A stretch of DNA of 14,151 nt from Kiloniellales bacterium (GTDB lineage: Bacteria; Pseudomonadota; Alphaproteobacteria; Kiloniellales; JAKSBE01): positions 1 to 14,151 of the forward strand of contig JASJAL010000254.1 in the NCBI GenBank assembly GCA_030067055.1, written 5' to 3'. The notes under the pieces are model-generated. The model had not been told where the DNA came from. It was given only the letters and a program-made list of their open reading frames with translations, and did not search any database. Below, one piece after another: positions 8,393 to 14,151 of this stretch. Position 1 is the stretch's first letter; every line of letters starts with the position of its first letter. Made by a program: the position numbers and the translations under genes.

Positions 8393-8422
8393 TTGAAATT
8401 GGCCCTATTGAATAGCCATTAT
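8393..8422 (+). promoter_or_regulatory. Candidate sigma70-type promoter with operator-like palindrome
   Basis: TTGAAA (8393-8398) and CATTAT (8417-8422) are separated by 18 bases and match the -35/-10 consensus at 5 and 4 of 6 positions. The palindrome CTATT-g-AATAG (8405-8415) lies inside the spacer, and TGG/CCA flank it with a two-base bulge on the left. The segment is the most A/T-rich part of the 114-base gap between the MocR gene and the PNPOx-like gene. A regulator bound here would cover the promoter of the rightward operon. The assignment to MocR is inference from position. Confidence 0.5.
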
Positions 8423-8486
8423 CGGACCTTCTCGGCAAACCACTTCCCGGCTAGGCTCCTAGCCGCAGAATGCCAGGAGGAGCGCC

Positions 8487-9179
8487 ATGCCGCCACAGGA
8501 GGCCGAGAGGCCCGTCGACTTCCCGCCGACCGAAAAGACCCGGATCAAGCGCCTGCACCAGCGCGCGCTCTACGACCGAGAGAGCGCCTACGCGATCCTC
8601 GACGCGGGTTTCCTTTGCCACGTCGGCTACGTGATCGACGGCCAGCCCTACGTCACGCCGACCGCCTACTGGCGCGAGGGCGACAGCGTCTACTGGCACG
8701 GCTCCTCGGCCAGCCGCATGCTGCGCAAGGTCAAGGAGGGCGTGCCGGTCTGCTTCACGGTCGCCATGCTCGACGGCCTGGTCCTGGCACGCTCCGGCTT
8801 CCACTCCTCGGTCAACTACCGCTCGCTGATGGCCTTCGGTGCGGCCGAGCTGGTCGAGGGGGAAGCGGAGAAAAACCGCGCTCTCGACGCCTTCATCGAG
8901 CGCCTGACCCCGGGCCGCGCGGCCGAGATCCGGCCGGCGACCAGCCAGGAGATCAAGGCGACCACGGTGCTCAAGATGAAGCTGACCGAAGTCGCCGTGA
9001 AGGTTCGCAGCGGGCCGGCCGCGGACGACGAGGAGGACTACGCCCTCGACGTCTGGGCGGGCGAGGTGCCGATCCGGACCGTGATCGACCCGCCCGTGGA
9101 CGACCCGCGCTTGAAGCCCGGCATCGCCGCGCCGGACTACCTGCGGGAGATCCGGATCAATACACTGGAGGGCGACTGA
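8487..9179 (+). CDS. PNPOx-like FMN-binding split-barrel protein (Pyridox_ox_2 type)
   Basis: A 230-residue protein of the pyridoxamine 5'-phosphate oxidase-like superfamily, the flavin-nucleotide-binding subgroup (PF12900 type), not PdxH itself. Recognisable segments are H-V-G-Y-V-x-D-G-Q-P-Y-V-T-P-T (about 46-60), V-Y-W-H-G-S-S-A-S-R-M-L (about 69-80), D-G-L-V-L-A-R-S (about 95-102), N-Y-R-S-L-M-A-F-G (about 109-117), and a C-terminal K-x-R-S-G-P-A-x-D-D. These are the split-barrel strands that hold the FMN phosphate in relatives. A flavin- or heme-linked redox role on a small molecule is likely; the substrate is unknown. The ATG at 8487 has AGGAGG 5 bases upstream. It is the first gene of a three-gene unit and is divergent from a MocR regulator, a common pairing. 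Confidence 0.9.
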   Translation: MPPQEAERPVDFPPTEKTRIKRLHQRALYDRESAYAILDAGFLCHVGYVIDGQPYVTPTAYWREGDSVYWHGSSASRMLRKVKEGVPVCFTVAMLDGLVLARSGFHSSVNYRSLMAFGAAELVEGEAEKNRALDAFIERLTPGRAAEIRPATSQEIKATTVLKMKLTEVAVKVRSGPAADDEEDYALDVWAGEVPIRTVIDPPVDDPRLKPGIAAPDYLREIRINTLEGD

Positions 9180-9204
9180 CCGCCCGCGCGAGGAGGTAGA
9201 CCTC

Positions 9205-9543
9205 ATGGACCCGAAGACCACCTGGCACGCGACCTTGGCGCAGGCGGCCGAGGAACCGACGTCCCCGGGGCGCAGCTCGGCCTTGCTGATGGCGCACGGC
9301 AGCATGAGCCTGCGCTACTACGCGCCCGAGGGCGAGGACAACCAGACGCCGCACGATCAGGACGAGCTCTACATCGTCGCGAGCGGCCGGGGCACCTTCC
9401 TGCGGGAGCACCGAAAGGTCGCCTTCGGGCCCGGCGACGTGCTCTTCGCCGCGGCCGGGGAGGAGCACCGCTTCGTCGACTTCAGCGAGGACTTCGCGAC
9501 CTGGGTGGTCTTCTACGGCCCTGAAGGCGGAGAAGACGCCTGA
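9205..9543 (+). CDS. Small cupin-domain protein
   Basis: A 112-residue single-domain cupin, 25 bases after the PNPOx-like gene, with GAGGAGGT before the ATG. The first cupin motif reads T48-P-H50-D-Q-D-E54-L-Y-I-V-A-S-G61, so the E-x6-G spacing is exact. The first of the two canonical histidines (H-x-H-x3-E) is replaced by Thr48. The second motif is G-D-V-L-F-A-A-A-G-E-E-H88. The likely metal ligands are therefore H50, E54 and H88, with one missing. Cupins with a reduced ligand set may still bind metal or act as ligand-binding domains. The function is unknown; co-transcription with the flavoprotein and GNAT genes suggests small-molecule modification. Confidence 0.87.
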   Translation: MDPKTTWHATLAQAAEEPTSPGRSSALLMAHGSMSLRYYAPEGEDNQTPHDQDELYIVASGRGTFLREHRKVAFGPGDVLFAAAGEEHRFVDFSEDFATWVVFYGPEGGEDA

Positions 9544-9548
9544 GCGCC

Positions 9549-10232
9549 ATGACGGCCGAAGACCAGGCACCCCGGCCGGCCAAGGGCCCGCCCGAACGCG
9601 CGCCACTCGAGGGCCGGAGCCTGCGCCTCGAGCCCATCGACCCGGCGCGGCACGTCGCCGACCTTTTCGCGGTCTCGGCCGACGATCCGGCGCTCTGGAC
9701 CTACATGCCCTACGGGCCCTTCGAGGACCCGGCCCAGATGGAAGCCTGGCTGGAGGCCTGCGCCCGGAGCGACGACCCGCTGTTCATGGCCCTGGTCGAG
9801 ACCGCCGACGCCCGCGCCGCCGGGATGGCGAGCTTCCTGAACATCCGGCCGGCGCACGGCGTGCTCGAGCTCGGCCACATCTGGTTCTCCCAGCGACTCC
9901 GCCAGCGACGCCCGGCCACGGAGGCGATCTTCCTGATGCTTTCTGCGGCCTTCGACGACCTTGGCTACCGCCGGGTCGAATGGAAATGCGACGCGGCCAA
10001 CGCCGCCTCGCGCCGCGCCGCCCTGCGCTTCGGCTTCGTCTACGAAGGCATCTTCCGCCAGCATCTGATCGTCAAGGGCCGCAACCGCGACACGGCCTGG
10101 TTCGCGATCCTCGACCGGGACTGGCCGGCGCTGCGCTCCGGCTTCGAGGCCTGGCTGGACCCCGCCAACTTCGACGACAGCGGACGGCAGCGCCGCGCGC
10201 TCTCCGCCCTGACCTCGGATCAAGGCCGGTAG
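9549..10232 (+). CDS. GNAT family N-acetyltransferase (RimJ/RimL-like)
   Basis: A 227-residue acetyltransferase of the Acetyltransf_3 group, which transfers acetyl from acetyl-CoA to an amine. After a short Pro-rich N-terminus the fold starts near residue 24 (L-R-L-E-P-I). The E-L-G-H-I strand is followed by the acetyl-CoA loop Q-R-L-R-Q-R-R-P-A-T-E-A near 117-128. The later motif R-V-E-W-K-C-D-A-x-N-x-x-S-R-R-A-A-L-R-F-G-F near 142-163, then Y-E-G-I-F-R and K-G-R-N-R-D-T, is typical of the subfamily. The start is 5 bases after the cupin stop, so translation is probably coupled, as the ribosome site is weak. The last 13 bases overlap the convergent channel gene. The substrate is unknown: protein N-terminus, amino sugar or polyamine are all possible. 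Confidence 0.9.
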   Translation: MTAEDQAPRPAKGPPERAPLEGRSLRLEPIDPARHVADLFAVSADDPALWTYMPYGPFEDPAQMEAWLEACARSDDPLFMALVETADARAAGMASFLNIRPAHGVLELGHIWFSQRLRQRRPATEAIFLMLSAAFDDLGYRRVEWKCDAANAASRRAALRFGFVYEGIFRQHLIVKGRNRDTAWFAILDRDWPALRSGFEAWLDPANFDDSGRQRRALSALTSDQGR

Positions 10233-10867
10233 AGGCTGACCAGGCGAGCGATCAGGAGCGCGAGGTAGAGGACGCCGACGCCGGCCTCCATCACCGCCCA
10301 GATGCGCACGAAGTTGCCGTCCGGGGAAATGTCGCCGTAGCCCAGCGTCGTCAGGGTCACGAAGCTGAAATAGACGTAGTCCGTTCCGCCAGCCCAGGCA
10401 CTCAGCGCGAGCTGCTCGAAGGCGCTCGGGTCCAAGATGTCGATGACCATGTAGGTGAGGGCCCAGGTGACGCCGATCAGCAGATAAACGGCGACCGCGC
10501 CGCATAGGACGTCGAAATCCACGATCCGTGCTTGAAGGATCTGCCGCAGCATCAGGAAGACGGTTCCGATGTTGAGAACGGCGAAAACCAGGAGACCCGC
10601 AACTCCGACACCGGTCCGTTGAACGCCATTGCTTGTCCAGAGAAGGGCAATGGCGGACACTGCCAGAACGAGGAAGACAAGACGGGTTCGACGCTCGCTG
10701 CTCGCGGCCCTCACAGTTGCCAGAATGACGAGGGCGAAGAGGATATCGACCGCGCGCTGACCAAACGGCGTGCCTTCCAGAAGAGACGACAGGAGGATCA
10801 GCAGTACGAGAGCGACGAGAAGTTGAAGGGCACCGGAGCGAATGATCGATCCCGTCTGCAGTCTCAT
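10220..10867 (-). CDS. Potassium channel family protein (Ion_trans_2 pore)
   Basis: A 215-residue inner-membrane protein. The K+ selectivity filter T-T-L-G-Y-G-D is at 173-179, preceded by the pore helix (D-Y-V-Y-F-S-F-V-T-L) and followed by a last helix (about 188-213). Upstream are about five hydrophobic segments (near 10-30, 37-54, 60-78, 84-110 and 117-147). The layout is therefore several N-terminal helices plus one pore module of the PF07885 type. There is no Arg-rich S4 voltage sensor and no RCK/TrkA-N regulatory domain. The start at 10867 is preferred because GAGGGGGA and GGAG lie upstream; ATG at 10897 and TTG at 10912 are in frame but lack a ribosome site. It overlaps the GNAT stop by 13 bases tail to tail and is divergent from the VWA gene. 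Confidence 0.9.
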   Translation of the reverse strand: MRLQTGSIIRSGALQLLVALVLLILLSSLLEGTPFGQRAVDILFALVILATVRAASSERRTRLVFLVLAVSAIALLWTSNGVQRTGVGVAGLLVFAVLNIGTVFLMLRQILQARIVDFDVLCGAVAVYLLIGVTWALTYMVIDILDPSAFEQLALSAWAGGTDYVYFSFVTLTTLGYGDISPDGNFVRIWAVMEAGVGVLYLALLIARLVSLYRP

Positions 10868-11057
10868 GTCTCCGACGTCCCCCTCATCTGGCCGCATAAA
10901 GAGAGCTTTCAATCAAAGCCGGCTCAAGGCAAGCCCCATGTCCGAGCTCCACAAGGGCCAAAGCCACAGCGACTCTTCCGATCGCCGGGAAACTGGACCT
11001 TGCGGCTTGCGGCTGACAGGGTGGAGACCGTTCGACCAGCCGAAGGGGACGCACGTC

Positions 11058-11744
11058 ATGATCCGCCGGGGCAGCACCTATCGACGGCGCGCGGCGACGC
11101 TTGCCGTGTTTTGTCTCGCCCTCGCCGCCGGGCCGGCCGCCGCAACCGACTGGCTGGTGTTCCTGGTCGACCGCTCCAACTCCATCGACCCCGAGGAGCT
11201 GCGCCTGCAACGCGAGGCCTACGTGCGCCTGCTGAACGACGACGCCGTGATCCAGGCCCTGAGCGACACCCAGGTCGCGATCGTCGAGTTCGACAGCCGG
11301 ACCGAGCTGGTCACCGGCTGGACCAGTGCCCAGGGCGCCGCTCAGCGCTACAGCCGCAAGGCGCCGGACGGCCTGCGCGGCCAGACCGGAATCGCCCACG
11401 CGGTCGAGCGGGCCCTGGCGTTGCTGGCCGGCAAGCAGGGGCGAATGGTGATCGATATCTCCGGCGACGGGGTGGAGAACGTCGACCGGCGGCTCCTGAT
11501 CAAGGTCCGGCGCAAGGCCTCGGAGCGGGAGATCGAGATCAACGGCCTGGCGATCGACAACGACCCCGAGGTCGACCTCTCCGACTACTACCTGCAGAAC
11601 GTCGCGACCGGCTTCGTGCTGCCGGTGGAGCGGCGCGAGGACTTCTACGAGGCGCTGCGCAACAAGCTTTTCCTCGAGGTCGTCGGCCACGAAGCGCCAG
11701 AGGAGTCCCTGGACGCGGCGGCCGGTGGCAGGGCCCTGCCGTGA
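11058..11744 (+). CDS. Exported DUF1194 / VWA-like protein
   Basis: A 228-residue protein. Residues 1-29 form a Sec-type signal peptide: an Arg-rich n-region, a hydrophobic core A-T-L-A-V-F-C-L-A-L-A-A, and a likely cleavage site A-A-A before T30. The mature protein opens directly into a VWA fold with the MIDAS metal motif D38-R-S40-N-S42, then Q-V-A-I-V-E-F-D, a G-Q-T-G-I segment with a MIDAS-type threonine, and V-I-D-I-S-G-D-G-V-E-N. This arrangement matches DUF1194 (PF06707), found mainly in Alphaproteobacteria and functionally uncharacterised. A periplasmic, Mg2+-dependent protein-binding role is inferred. The ATG at 11058 has AAGGGGA upstream and gives the only sensible signal peptide; an in-frame ATG at 10938 would bury it. 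Confidence 0.88.
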   Translation: MIRRGSTYRRRAATLAVFCLALAAGPAAATDWLVFLVDRSNSIDPEELRLQREAYVRLLNDDAVIQALSDTQVAIVEFDSRTELVTGWTSAQGAAQRYSRKAPDGLRGQTGIAHAVERALALLAGKQGRMVIDISGDGVENVDRRLLIKVRRKASEREIEINGLAIDNDPEVDLSDYYLQNVATGFVLPVERREDFYEALRNKLFLEVVGHEAPEESLDAAAGGRALP

Positions 11745-12678
11745 GCCTTCAGTTCGCGATCCGGCCTTGACCGCCCCTTCCCGCGACGGCGCCGGACCGC
11801 GATCGGTCTGGCTGGCGATCACGCCCGGCATCTTCGTCTTCCTCTGGAGCACCGGCTTCATCGGCGCCAAGCTCGGCCTGCCCTCGGCCGAGCCCATGAC
11901 CTTCCTGGCGCTGCGCTTCTCGCTGGTCAGCGCCTGCTTGCTGGCCTTCGTGCTGATCGTGCGGGCGCCCTGGCCGCAGTCCTGGGCCGCCGCCGGGCAC
12001 ATCGCGGTCGTCGGCCTGCTGCTGCACGGGGTTTACCTGGGCGGGGTCTTCGCCTCGATCGACCTCGGCGTCGAGGCCGGGGTCTCGGCCCTGATCGTCG
12101 GCGTCCAGCCGCTGCTGACCGCGGTCGCCGCTGGCCCGGTGCTGGGCGAGCGGGTCACGCCGAGGCAGTGGCTGGGCCTGTCGCTCGGCTTCCTGGGCGT
12201 GACCCTGGTGGTCTGGCAGAAGCTGGCGCTGGGCCTCGGCACCCCGCTCGGGATGGCGCTCTCGGTCCTGGCGCTCTTCGGGATCACCGCCGGGACGCTC
12301 TACCAGAAGCGCTTCTGCAGCGAGATGCCGCTGAGGAGCGGCAACGCCATCCAGTTCGCCACTGCGGCGCTGGCCACCGGCCTCTTGGCCTTCGGCTTCG
12401 AGTCCCGGTCCATCGACTGGACCCCGGAGTTCGTCTTCGCCATGGCCTGGCTGGTGATCGTGCTGTCCTTCGGCGCGGTGTCCCTGCTGATCATCCTGAT
12501 TCGCCGGGGTGCGGCCTCGCGAGTCGCAAGCCTCTTCTATCTGGTCCCACCCTCGACCGCGATCCTGGCCTGGCTGATCTTCGACGAGCGTTTCGGCCCG
12601 CTCGCCCTCGCCGGCATGGCCCTGGTCGTCCTCGGCGTCGCCCTGGTCAATCTGACACCTCGTCGAGCGACGCCATGA
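11725..12678 (+). CDS. DMT (EamA) family transporter
   Basis: A protein of up to 317 residues with about ten hydrophobic helices and two EamA repeats, an inner-membrane drug/metabolite transporter. Typical family stretches are F-L-W-S-T-G-F-I-G-A-K-L-G-L-P in TM1, A-L-I-V-G-V-Q-P-L-L-T-A between TM3 and TM4, G-E-R-V-T-P-R-Q-W-L-G and, in the second repeat, S-L-F-Y-L-V-P-P-S-T-A and D-E-R-F-G-P. The substrate is not predictable. The start is uncertain: GTG at 11725 overlaps the VWA gene by 20 bases, while TTG at 11767 gives a protein 14 residues shorter with no overlap. Neither has a strong ribosome site, and the first helix is intact either way. The spacing suggests co-transcription with the VWA gene. 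Confidence 0.88.
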   Translation: MAGPCREPSVRDPALTAPSRDGAGPRSVWLAITPGIFVFLWSTGFIGAKLGLPSAEPMTFLALRFSLVSACLLAFVLIVRAPWPQSWAAAGHIAVVGLLLHGVYLGGVFASIDLGVEAGVSALIVGVQPLLTAVAAGPVLGERVTPRQWLGLSLGFLGVTLVVWQKLALGLGTPLGMALSVLALFGITAGTLYQKRFCSEMPLRSGNAIQFATAALATGLLAFGFESRSIDWTPEFVFAMAWLVIVLSFGAVSLLIILIRRGAASRVASLFYLVPPSTAILAWLIFDERFGPLALAGMALVVLGVALVNLTPRRATP

Positions 12679-12716
12679 CTCAAAGCCTGCGCAAGTCAGC
12701 CATGGTTCAAATCAGC

Positions 12717-12739
12717 CTTCACAGCGCCGCGCTGTGAAG
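12717..12739. repeat. Perfect 10-bp hairpin between DMT and TMEM175-like genes
   Basis: CTTCACAGCG (12717-12726) and CGCTGTGAAG (12730-12739) are perfect reverse complements around CCG. No T-run follows, so it is not a classical intrinsic terminator, but it could stabilise the 3' end of the DMT transcript or act as an operator. It ends just before the in-frame ATG at 12745, so that ATG would sit in the shadow of the stem; the TTG at 12772 would not. Confidence 0.7.
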
Positions 12740-12771
12740 CGATCATGCGCTGGCTGCTTCGGGAGGGAAAT

Positions 12772-13395
12772 TTGAAGACGGAAGCCGATGCGATCGCCGG
12801 AGAGCGCAAGCTGCGCCGGCTCGGAAACTTCATCGACGTGATCTACGCCGTGGTCATCGTCCTGGTGGTCTATGACCTGCCGAGGCCCCAGGACTGGGCG
12901 GATCGGGGCATGGTGGCTTATCTGGAAGCCGCTGAGGAACCCTTCCTGCTCGGCGTCTTGATCATTGCGATCGTGCTGATCTACTGGGTTCAAAGCAATA
13001 TCCTGCTCGGCAAGCTCGCCAAGACAAATGCCCTGCACGCCTGTATCTCGATCCTGCAGGTCGTCGTGATCCTGCTACTCGTCATCTGGCAGGACTTCGT
13101 GGTCGTCTTCGACGGCGATCCGCTATCGCTCGCGATCATGAGTGTTCTCGCCGCCGTCCTCGGATCATTGGGCGCCATCGGCTGGTGGTACGCGAGCCAA
13201 GCTCACCGCTTGCTGCTGCCGGTCGTCACCGAGGCGGAGGTTCGCAACCAACGGGTCGGCGTCCTGGCGGAACCGCTCTGCGCGGTGGTCACCTTGCCTT
13301 TTGCTTTCGTTTCGATCACCGCCTGGAATGTCAGCTGGCTCTCCTACCTGCTGATCGCAGCCTATCTCAAGAGGTGGCGCGTCCCGGTCGATTGA
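12772..13395 (+). CDS. TMEM175 (DUF1211)-like six-helix membrane protein, variant motif
   Basis: A protein of about 207 residues with six hydrophobic segments (near 20-37, 59-80, 92-111, 119-142, 160-183 and 187-200). The first reads R16-L-G-N-F20-I-D22-V-I-Y-A-V, which lines up with the TMEM175 signature R-x-x-x-F-S-D followed by A-I-x-x-T-L-L, but with Ile in place of Ser. The second and third helices (I-Y-W-V-Q-S-N-I-L-L ... L-A-K-T-N-A-L-H) fit the Y-W-x-x-H-x-x-L ... N pattern of relatives. Bacterial TMEM175 proteins are K+-permeable tetrameric channels without a TVGYG filter. The start is probably TTG 12772, because GGGAGG sits 5 bases upstream; ATG 12745 is in frame, would add nine residues and has no ribosome site. 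The family call is by eye and moderate. Confidence 0.65.
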   Translation: MKTEADAIAGERKLRRLGNFIDVIYAVVIVLVVYDLPRPQDWADRGMVAYLEAAEEPFLLGVLIIAIVLIYWVQSNILLGKLAKTNALHACISILQVVVILLLVIWQDFVVVFDGDPLSLAIMSVLAAVLGSLGAIGWWYASQAHRLLLPVVTEAEVRNQRVGVLAEPLCAVVTLPFAFVSITAWNVSWLSYLLIAAYLKRWRVPVD

Positions 13396-13449
13396 GCCGA
13401 GGCTTTCGAGACCACCCTGCTTCCGGACCTTTGCACTCGAAGGCGCTGG

Positions 13450-14151
13450 TCAGCCGTTCCTGTAGACGTAGCTGTAGGCGTTGATCGCCGGCACCCCGCC
13501 GAGGTGGGCGTAGAGGATCTTCGAGCCCGCCGGGAAGCGGCCCTTGCGGACCAGGTCGATCAGGCCCTGCAGGGATTTCCCCTCGTAGACCGGGTCGGTC
13601 ATCATGCCTTCCAGGCGCGCGCCGAGCCGGATCGCCTGGTTGGTCTCCTCCGAGGGAAGGCCGTAGGCGGGATAGGCGTAGTCTTCTTCCAGGACCACGT
13701 CCGCGTCCTCGATCTCCTGGCCGAGGCCGACCAGCTCGGCCGTGTTGCGGGCGATCTGCAGAATCTGCGCCCGGGTCTGCGCGGGCGCCGCCGAGGCGTC
13801 GATGCCGATGACGTTGCGGGCCCGGCCGTCCGGGGCGAAGCCGACCACCATGCCGGCCTGGGTCGAACCGGTGACGGAGCAGACGATGACGTAGTCGAAG
13901 CGGATCCCGGTCTCGGCCTCCTGGGCCCGGACCTCCTCTGCAAAGCCGACGTAGCCGAGGCCGCCGTACTTGTGCACCGAGACACCGGCCGGAATGGCGT
14001 AGGGCTTGCCGCCCTTGGCCTTGACGTCCTCCAGCGCCCGCTCCCAGCTCTCGCGGATGCCGATGTCGAAGCCTTCGTCGACGAACTCGATCTCCGCGCC
14101 CATCACCCGGCTCATCAGGATGTTGCCGACCCGGTCGTAGACCGCGTCGGG
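13450..14151 (-). CDS. acdS: 1-aminocyclopropane-1-carboxylate (ACC) deaminase, C-terminal 233 residues
   Basis: The frame runs in from the right edge ([10 protein letters not shown] ...) to a stop at 13450 and covers what would be residues 106-338 of the 338-residue enzyme. ACC deaminase is a PLP enzyme of the tryptophan synthase beta fold that opens ACC, the plant ethylene precursor, to 2-oxobutanoate and ammonia. Clear family segments are [18 protein letters not shown] and [11 protein letters not shown]. In T-D-P-V-Y-E-G-K-S the Glu is 44th from the C-terminus, equal to Glu295. In A-H-L-G-G the Leu is 17th from the end, equal to Leu322. These two separate ACC deaminases from D-cysteine desulfhydrases. 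The PLP lysine (Lys51) is outside the window, so integrity of the N-terminus cannot be judged. Confidence 0.95.
   Translation of the reverse strand, partial: PDAVYDRVGNILMSRVMGAEIEFVDEGFDIGIRESWERALEDVKAKGGKPYAIPAGVSVHKYGGLGYVGFAEEVRAQEAETGIRFDYVIVCSVTGSTQAGMVVGFAPDGRARNVIGIDASAAPAQTRAQILQIARNTAELVGLGQEIEDADVVLEEDYAYPAYGLPSEETNQAIRLGARLEGMMTDPVYEGKSLQGLIDLVRKGRFPAGSKILYAHLGGVPAINAYSYVYRNG

Noticed and set aside
8487..9179. Calling the PNPOx-like gene pdxH
   Set aside because: The motifs match the flavin-nucleotide-binding subgroup; the C-terminal PdxH signature and substrate residues are not present.
8451..9305. 284-residue minus-strand frame opposite the PNPOx-like gene, with similar long frames at 7551-8396, 7907-9199, 9513-10505 and 10884-12002
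   Set aside because: All are shadows of well-supported genes on the other strand or frame, with biased composition and no recognisable domain.
11003..11017. Tandem CTTGCGG CTTGCGG in the gap before the VWA gene
   Set aside because: Only two short copies in a GC-rich gap, with no matching -10 at the right distance; most likely chance.
12717..12739. Rho-independent terminator after the DMT gene
   Set aside because: The stem is perfect but no T-tract follows on either strand; listed as a hairpin instead.

Overview
The window looks like about 14 kb of chromosome from a very GC-rich alphaproteobacterium, with a Rhodospirillales-like character. The reasons are strong G/C bias at third codon positions, tightly packed genes with strong GGAGG-type ribosome sites, and families typical of that group (DUF1194 VWA protein, divergent MocR/flavin-binding pair, solitary EVE protein, ACC deaminase). 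Taxonomy is inferred from composition and gene content only. There is no rRNA, tRNA, CRISPR array, transposase or integrase.

Layout. Left edge: the N-terminal part of a leftward MFS transporter (1-501) is divergent from a two-gene unit, an EVE-domain protein (653-1066) overlapping a small Rieske [2Fe-2S] protein (1063-1434). That unit ends in a good intrinsic terminator. Acetyl-CoA synthetase (acs, 1574-3514) follows and has all key residues. Convergent to it is a membrane-anchored TPR-like repeat protein (3528-4955). A 483-base non-coding stretch (4956-5438), unusually dense in perfect inverted repeats, separates this gene from a divergent PcfJ-domain protein (5439-6866). This TPR / structured spacer / PcfJ block is the least ordinary part of the window.

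Centre: a MocR-type regulator (GntR helix-turn-helix fused to a PLP aminotransferase fold, 6873-8372) is divergent from a three-gene unit: an FMN-binding PNPOx-like protein, a small cupin and a GNAT acetyltransferase (8487-10232). A candidate sigma70-type promoter for that unit has an 11-base palindrome inside its spacer, a plausible place for MocR control.

Right: a TLGYGD-type K+ channel (10220-10867, minus) is divergent from an exported DUF1194/VWA protein (11058-11744), which overlaps or closely precedes a DMT/EamA transporter. After a strong hairpin comes a six-helix protein that I read as a divergent TMEM175-family channel (12772-13395, probable TTG start). The right edge holds the C-terminal 233 residues of ACC deaminase (minus), with both residues that separate true ACC deaminases from D-cysteine desulfhydrases.

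Most of the window is ordinary housekeeping and accessory content. The best candidates for something undescribed are the structured spacer with its PcfJ-like and TPR neighbours, the MocR-PPOx-cupin-GNAT unit of unknown substrate, and the variant TMEM175-like protein.
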